Of a stretch of DNA of 64,000 nt, positions 58,858-64,000 are shown piece after piece. Position numbers and translations under genes: made by a program. Positions within the stretch are counted from its first letter, which is position 1. The number at the start of each line of letters is the position of its first letter. The DNA is from Protea cynaroides (lineage: Eukaryota; Streptophyta; Magnoliopsida; Proteales; Proteaceae), in NCBI GenBank assembly GCA_028583415.1, contig CM053267.1, positions 13,312,068 to 13,376,067 on the forward strand. The letters run 5' to 3'. Under the pieces are notes generated by a model. It was not told the origin of the DNA and searched no databases. It saw only the letters and a program-made list of their open reading frames with translations.

Positions 58858-58995
58858 GCATAGAAAAATAGTGTTTTTCGTAGAATGAGCTGAAAATTTT
58901 GAAATTTTATATTGGTTAGCATGCCTACATGAAGTATAAATGATTGTCTCACGTATTTTGATGATTTTCAGGCACCCCCATTCTCAGGAGAAAAT

Positions 58996-60256
58996 ATGTT
59001 TGGGCGTAGAGTAACCAGGCAGAGCCGAAATGTAGTTCCACCACCACCACCTGTGGAGGAAACTAGTCAAGAAAATATATATGCACAGGGTGATCCGCAG
59101 GTTGCACCACCAGTAAATCCAGGTCAGGCAAATCCTACAAACTTGCCACCTCCACCACCGGAGCTAGCAACCGTAGTTATGAACCTAGCACAGCAGCTGC
59201 AACAAATGCAACACGCACAAGCTCAAATGCAAGTGGCAATGGGGATTATGTTCCAGGCCACACATGCTACACCCATGATGACTGGATAAGCCAGTGCAGC
59301 ACCGGTGGGTAACCACCCAGCACCCCAAACACCTCAACCACCAGCTGCACAGATTCCAGTATCAGGTCCGGAAGCAGCTCAGGTTAATTATCCACAACCT
59401 ATGTTTGGGGCATACCCCCAAAATCAGATGGATCACTCTCGACTGGTTGAGAGATTCTTGAAGATGAAGCCCAAGGAGTTTAACGGTAAACCGTCTGATC
59501 CTTTATGGCCAGCACATTGGATAGACGAGATGGAGAGAAATTTTCTTATGATGACTATTACAGAAGAAGAAAAGGTATTATGTGCCACCTTCACGCTAAA
59601 AGGCGATGCACATCATTGGTGGAAATCTACCAGGGCCTATCTATTGACCAAGCACGCCCTATTGACTTGGGCTATTTATAAAGAAGCTTTCTTTGAGAAG
59701 CATTTTCCCCGAAGCTTCAGAGATTCTATGGAGAAGGAGTTCCTGAGTTTATATCAGGGCCAGATGTCCGTGGATACATATCAACAGCATTATGAGGAGC
59801 TGTTTTTCTTTGCACCACTTAGTATGCAAGAAGAAGACACTAAGACCTGTAGGTTTGTCACGGGACTTAGAGGAAGCATCAGAGAGCACGTTCTGGGTTT
59901 GGAAAAGAAGATATATAATGAAGCTGTCCAAATTGCTCGAGTTATAGAATCGAGCCAGAAGAAAAGTTATTTTACACAGAACAGAGGCATAAAAAGGCCA
60001 GTCGGAAATGCTTATAACGGAGGTAACAACAAGACATTTAAACCCTTCCGTGCTCAAGGCTTTACTGCTGCAACCAAGACTACCCCAGTAACTCAACAGT
60101 AACCAAAGCCAAATTCTGAAGGTCCGAGATGTTATAACTGCAGCCAAGCGGGACATATGGCAAGGGAGTGTCCTAAGCCCAAGAAGCACTTACATCAAGG
60201 ACGAGTATATGCTCTTACATCTGAGGATGCTGCCGCATCACCCGATGTGGTTACAG
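58996..60256 (+). pseudogene. Chromovirus gag, copy 2
   Basis: ATG at 58996 (MFGRRVTRQSRNVVPPPP). Same order as copy 1: Pro/Gln-rich N-terminus, WPAHWIDEMERNFLMM, LKGDAHHWWKST, then zinc knuckle CYNCSQAGHMARECP at about 60132. Two in-frame TAA codons (59287-59289 and 60100-60102) replace CAA-type codons of copy 1. Otherwise colinear. It precedes the intron-like segment. Confidence 0.9.
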
Positions 60257-60324
60257 GTATGACCGAAACCTTTAAAGTTGTATTACATTGTATGAGCATG
60301 TAGACTAAGTAAAATAAATCACAG
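60257..60324 (+). other. Intron-like 68-bp segment, absent from copy 1
   Basis: It starts GTATGACC and ends AATCACAG, with GT...AG borders, an AT-rich body, in-frame stops and a possible branch word GACTAAG near its 3' side. Copy 1 reads straight through the join (GTCACAG then GTATTGTACC at about 19434), and removing the segment from copy 2 restores VVTG followed by IVSINGVPARV. The borders also share an 8-bp repeat ACAGGTAT, so insertion or a repeat-mediated deletion are alternatives. Confidence 0.6.
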
Positions 60325-63300
60325 GTATTGTATCTATAAATGGCGTACCCGCCAGAGTACTCTTTGATTCAAGAGCTACTCATTCCTTTATATCTGTGTC
60401 ATTTGGAAAGAAGCTGAACCTACCCATCAAAACATTGGACTACAAACTACTTGTACGGTCACCGATGGGGTTAGAAGTGGAGTTAGAGAAAGGTTATGGG
60501 CCATGTCCAGTTCTCATTGGTGAGAAAACCTTAGATGCAACCTTGATCCAACTTGGGATGGCAGACTTTGACGTCATCTTGGGAATGGACTGGTTAGCTC
60601 GGCATTCTGCGAACCTACTATGTGCCGAAAAGAAACTAACATTTAAAGACAAAGAAGGAGCAGAATTCAATTTTGCGAGAACCAAACTTCCCCGTAAACG
60701 CAAGCTCATACTCTCAGCACTAAAGGCTAAGAAGTGCCTTGAGAAGGGGGCAGTTGAGTATCTAGTATCAGTGGTCGACCTCACCAAGGAAGCACCACAG
60801 ATGGAAGATATTGATGTCGTGCGGGACTACCCCGACGTGTTTCCTGAGAACTACCAGGATTACCACCCGACCGAGCCACAGAGTTTGTGATAAATCTTAT
60901 ACCTGGAGCCGCACTAGTATCAAAAGCACCTTATAGAATGGCTCCTACTGAACTGAAGGAATTGAAAGTGCAACTACAGAAACTGCTGGACAAGGGTTAT
61001 AGTCGACCCAGTATATCACCATTGGGAGTACCAGTATTGTTCATAAAGAAGAAGGATGGTAGCGTTCGATTATGTATCAACTATCGGGAGCTGAATAAAC
61101 TGACAATCAAGAATCGGTATCCACTACCTCGGATCGATGACTTGTTCGATCAGTTGCAAGGAGCAAAAGTATTTTCTAAGATCGATCTTCGGTCAGGCTA
61201 CCATCAGTTGAAGATTAAAGATGGTGATATTCCAAAGACAGCTTTCAGGACCAGATATGGACATTATGAATTCTTGGTCATGTCTTTTGGACTAACAAAC
61301 GCACCAGCAACTTTCATGGAACTTATGAACCGGGTTTTCCACGATATGTTGGATACGTCGGTTATTGTATTTATTGATGATATATTGGTATATTCCAAGG
61401 ACAAGGAAACCCATATTAAGAACCTAAACGCCGCCCTACAATGTTTAAGGAAAGAGAAGCTATATGCCAAATTTACCAAATGTGAGTTTTGGCTAAGTGA
61501 AGTCGCCTTCCTAGGCCATGTAGTATCCGCTGAAGGAATCAATGTGGACCCCAAAAAGATCGAGGCTATTGTAAAGTGGGAAGCACCAAAGAGCGTTGCT
61601 AAAATTAGAAGCTTTCAGGGTCTCGCTGGTTATTATCGGAGATTTGTGGAAGACTATTCCTGGATTGTCGTACCTCTCACCAGTTTGACTAAGAAAGGTG
61701 AAAAGTTTGTGTGGATGGATAAATGTGAGAAGAGCTTCCAGACATTGAAGACCAGATTGATATCCGCTCCGATTTTGACTATTCACGTTCCCAGACAGCC
61801 ATTTACCTTGTACACTGATGCGTCAGGATTGGGATTAGGATGTGTGCTTATGCAAGGAGAACAAGTAATTGCTTATGCCTCGAGACAGTTGAAGACACAT
61901 GAGAAAAATTATCTCACTCATGATTTGGAGTTAGCAGCAGTAGTACATGCTGTCAAGATATGGAGACATTACCTATACGGAGAGAAGTTCCAGATTAAAT
62001 CGGACCATAAGAGTCTTACTTATTTATTTAATCAAAAGGAGTTGAATATGAGACAAAGAAGATGGCTAGAACTACTGAAAGACTATGATTGTGATATCCA
62101 GTATCATCCGGGGAAAGCTAATGTAGTAGCGGATGCGTTGAGCAGAAAGGCAGTGACAAAATCCCAGGGGGAGGTTAGCACAACTGCAGCAATGTGTACT
62201 ATCGGAATGGTATTCAATCACGGCAATGAACAGTATGTAATAGATACAACGGATGGATCAGCCAACCAAGGGTTTATTCATCGATTTTCAAACATGTTCG
62301 CTGCATTGAAGATTATACCGGATATAATTGATGAAGTGAAGACAGCTATCAAATTAGACCCTTACCTGAGAACGGTGTAAGAAGTCATCGAAAAAGGTAG
62401 GGCTGACCCTGAGTTCACCTTAGACGAAGAGAAGGTATTGAAGTACAAAGGAAGGATATGTGTACCCGAAACAGAAAGTGTGGACATTAAACACCGACTG
62501 ATGAAAGAAGCCCATACCACCATCTATTCGATACATCCTGGAAGTACAAAAATGTATCATGACCTAAAGAAACTATATTGGTGGAGAGGAATGAAAGCAG
62601 ATGTAGCCAAGTTCGTGTCTCAATGCCAAAATTGTCAGAAAGTAAAGGTTGAACGACAAAGACCCGCAGGACTGTTACAGCCGTTACCGGAACCAGCATG
62701 GAAATGGGACTGCATCCATGGACTTCGTCACGGGATTACCACTGACTCCTCGAGTGGTTGACGCAGTTTGGGTGATTGTAGACCGTCTGACTAAGATAGC
62801 TCGCTTTATACCGATACGACCTCAGTATACACTGAAAAGGTTAGCAAAGCTGTATGTGGATAATATTATTCGATTACACGGTGTACCAGAGAGCATTGTG
62901 TTCGATAGAGATCCACGATTTACTTCCAAGTTTTGGGAAGGATTGCAAAAGGCTATGGGTACAACATTGAAATTTAGTACTGCATTCCATCCACAGACAG
63001 ATGGACAGTCAGAGCGTACAATCCAAATTCTAGATGATATGCTACGAGCATGTGTAATTGATTTCAAGGATCATGGGATGAAAAGCTACCACTGATCGAG
63101 TTCGCTTATAACAATAGCTATCAGGCTACTATACAGATGTCACCCTATGAAGCACTGTATGGCAGAAAGTGTCGAACTCCTTTATTTTGGAACGAAGTTG
63201 GAGAACGTAGTATTGTTGGGCCAGAATTTGTTGAAGAGACTTGTCGCATGGTCGACATTATCAAGGAAAGAGTGAGAACAACCCAGAATCGTCAGAAGCA

Positions 63301-63892
63301 ATATGCAGATACTCGACGCAGAGATATTGAGTTCGTTGTGGGTGAAAAAGTATTATTGAAGGTATCACCTATGCGAGGTCTGAAACGGTTCGGACAGAAA
63401 GGGAAACTAAGTCCAAGATATGTCGGGCCATATGAGATTCTAGCTAAGCGTGGAAAAGTGGCTTACCAGTTAGCACTACCACCATCTATGTCAAGTGTGC
63501 ATGACGTATTTCATATTTCCCTATTGAAGAAGTATGTCAAGGATCCAACGTACGTTCTGACAGTAGATCTACTGGATTTGACTGATGATTTGACATTTGA
63601 AGTAAAACCCACTGAAATCACCAGTCGAAAGGTTCAACGACTACGCAACCGAGATATCTATTATGTTAAGGTCACTTGGAGAAGTAGAAACATGGAAGAA
63701 ATTACATGGGAAGAAGAGAATGCTATGCGAAAGCAATACCCTCACTTATTTGATTCAGAAGGTACGTACAATTTCGAGGACAAAATTTTTATAAGTAGGG
63801 GGAGTTGTAAGACCCGTATCAAACTAATCCGGTCTTACCACCTTGAACCAGGTTTATCCATCATGGTTGAGCAAAATGGACCAAGGGCGTGA
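60325..63892 (+). pseudogene. Chromovirus pol with chromodomain, copy 2
   Basis: Protease at about 60360 has DSRATHSF, the catalytic Gly replaced by Arg. RT: LFIKKKDGSVRLCINYREL at 61030, FIDDILVYSKD at about 61370 (catalytic pair kept). RNase H: LYTDASGLGLGCVLM at 61808. Integrase: H2C2 zinc part with HPGSTK and CQNCQK, then core D,D,E (MDFVTGLP, DRDPRFTS, GQSERTIQILDDML). C-terminal chromodomain at about 63600-63765 (KVQRLRNRDIYYVKVTWRS, EEITWEEENAMRKQYPHLF), which in the Tekay/Del lineage steers integration. Frameshifts at about 60890, 62370 (stop), 62710 (2 bp lost) and 63080. The last frame runs through the purine tract and ends 87 bases inside the 3' LTR. Confidence 0.9.
63793..63804 (+). 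promoter_or_regulatory. Polypurine tract, chromovirus copy 2
   Basis: AAGTAGGGGGAG, one base before the 3' LTR start; primes plus-strand DNA synthesis in this class of element. Confidence 0.85.
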
Positions 63893-64000
63893 AGGAGATC
63901 GTGATCCCAGGTATTAAATCGACCCAAAAACACTTAAATTAAGGGGAGGGTCGCATACCCAGCAAGGGAGGGTCGGACCCCCCAAGACAGAAGGTCAGAC
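63806..64000 (+). repeat. 3' LTR of chromovirus copy 2 (start only)
   Basis: Begins TGTAAGACCC and follows the 5' LTR of copy 1 (13312 onward) closely to the end of the window, where it runs off. The first AGGGTCG words of the palindromic array are present. Confidence 0.9.

Overview
This is a window of a flowering-plant nuclear genome. It holds two host genes with plant-specific families (a CBL-interacting protein kinase and the last exon of a plastid-type DUF177/YceD protein). Almost everything else is plant transposon DNA: Ty3/gypsy chromovirus, Ty3/gypsy Tat-type, Ty1/copia, hAT, CACTA, LINE and a small TRIM-like element. The species cannot be fixed from this sequence alone.

Layout. 1-3738: minus-strand Ty3 pol remnant split by a solo LTR of 2.2 kb (5-bp duplication ATGTT). 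3739-7830: decayed hAT transposase (minus strand), then AT-rich and simple-repeat DNA. 7831-about 13050: decayed Ty1/copia element on the minus strand with one recognisable LTR. 13312-20153: Tekay/Del-type chromovirus copy 1 (LTR 2289 bp, tRNA-iMet primer site, antisense ORF, gag-pol), cut by a run of exactly 500 Ns at 20154-20653. 20654-25600: copia gag remnants, a copia RNase H fragment and a 744-bp hAT MITE with perfect TSDs, set between two inverted arms of about 200 bp. 27767-31618: tandem LTR-internal-LTR-internal-LTR array with one outer TSD (GTTAT) and a nested 909-bp solo LTR (TSD AGCTC). 31858-32269: terminal exon of the DUF177 gene.

36842-41154: CACTA element (TSD GTG) carrying intron-containing fragments of host genes, including plastid chaperonin-60 beta and cytochrome b5. 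42627-45896: copia element with TSD AAAAC and both LTRs, whose gag-protease segment is inverted relative to pol. 46958-48331: intact intronless CIPK gene. 52448-53340: LINE RNase H fragment. 53343-about 57320: 5' part of a Tat-type Ty3 element, ending abruptly in reverse transcriptase. About 57311-64000: chromovirus copy 2, lacking its 5' LTR, with a broken antisense ORF, gag, an intron-like 68-bp segment, pol with chromodomain, and the start of its 3' LTR.

The host genes do not form a pathway together. The strongest unusual signals are: (i) the antisense ORF shared by both chromovirus copies with no stop codon in common; (ii) the 68-bp GT-AG segment present in copy 2 and exactly absent from copy 1; (iii) the gene-capturing CACTA element; (iv) the tandem TRIM-like array; and (v) palindromic word arrays that hold equivalent places in related LTRs but differ in sequence. 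Positions, motifs and TSDs were read directly. Family names come from recalled motifs, and no database search was run.
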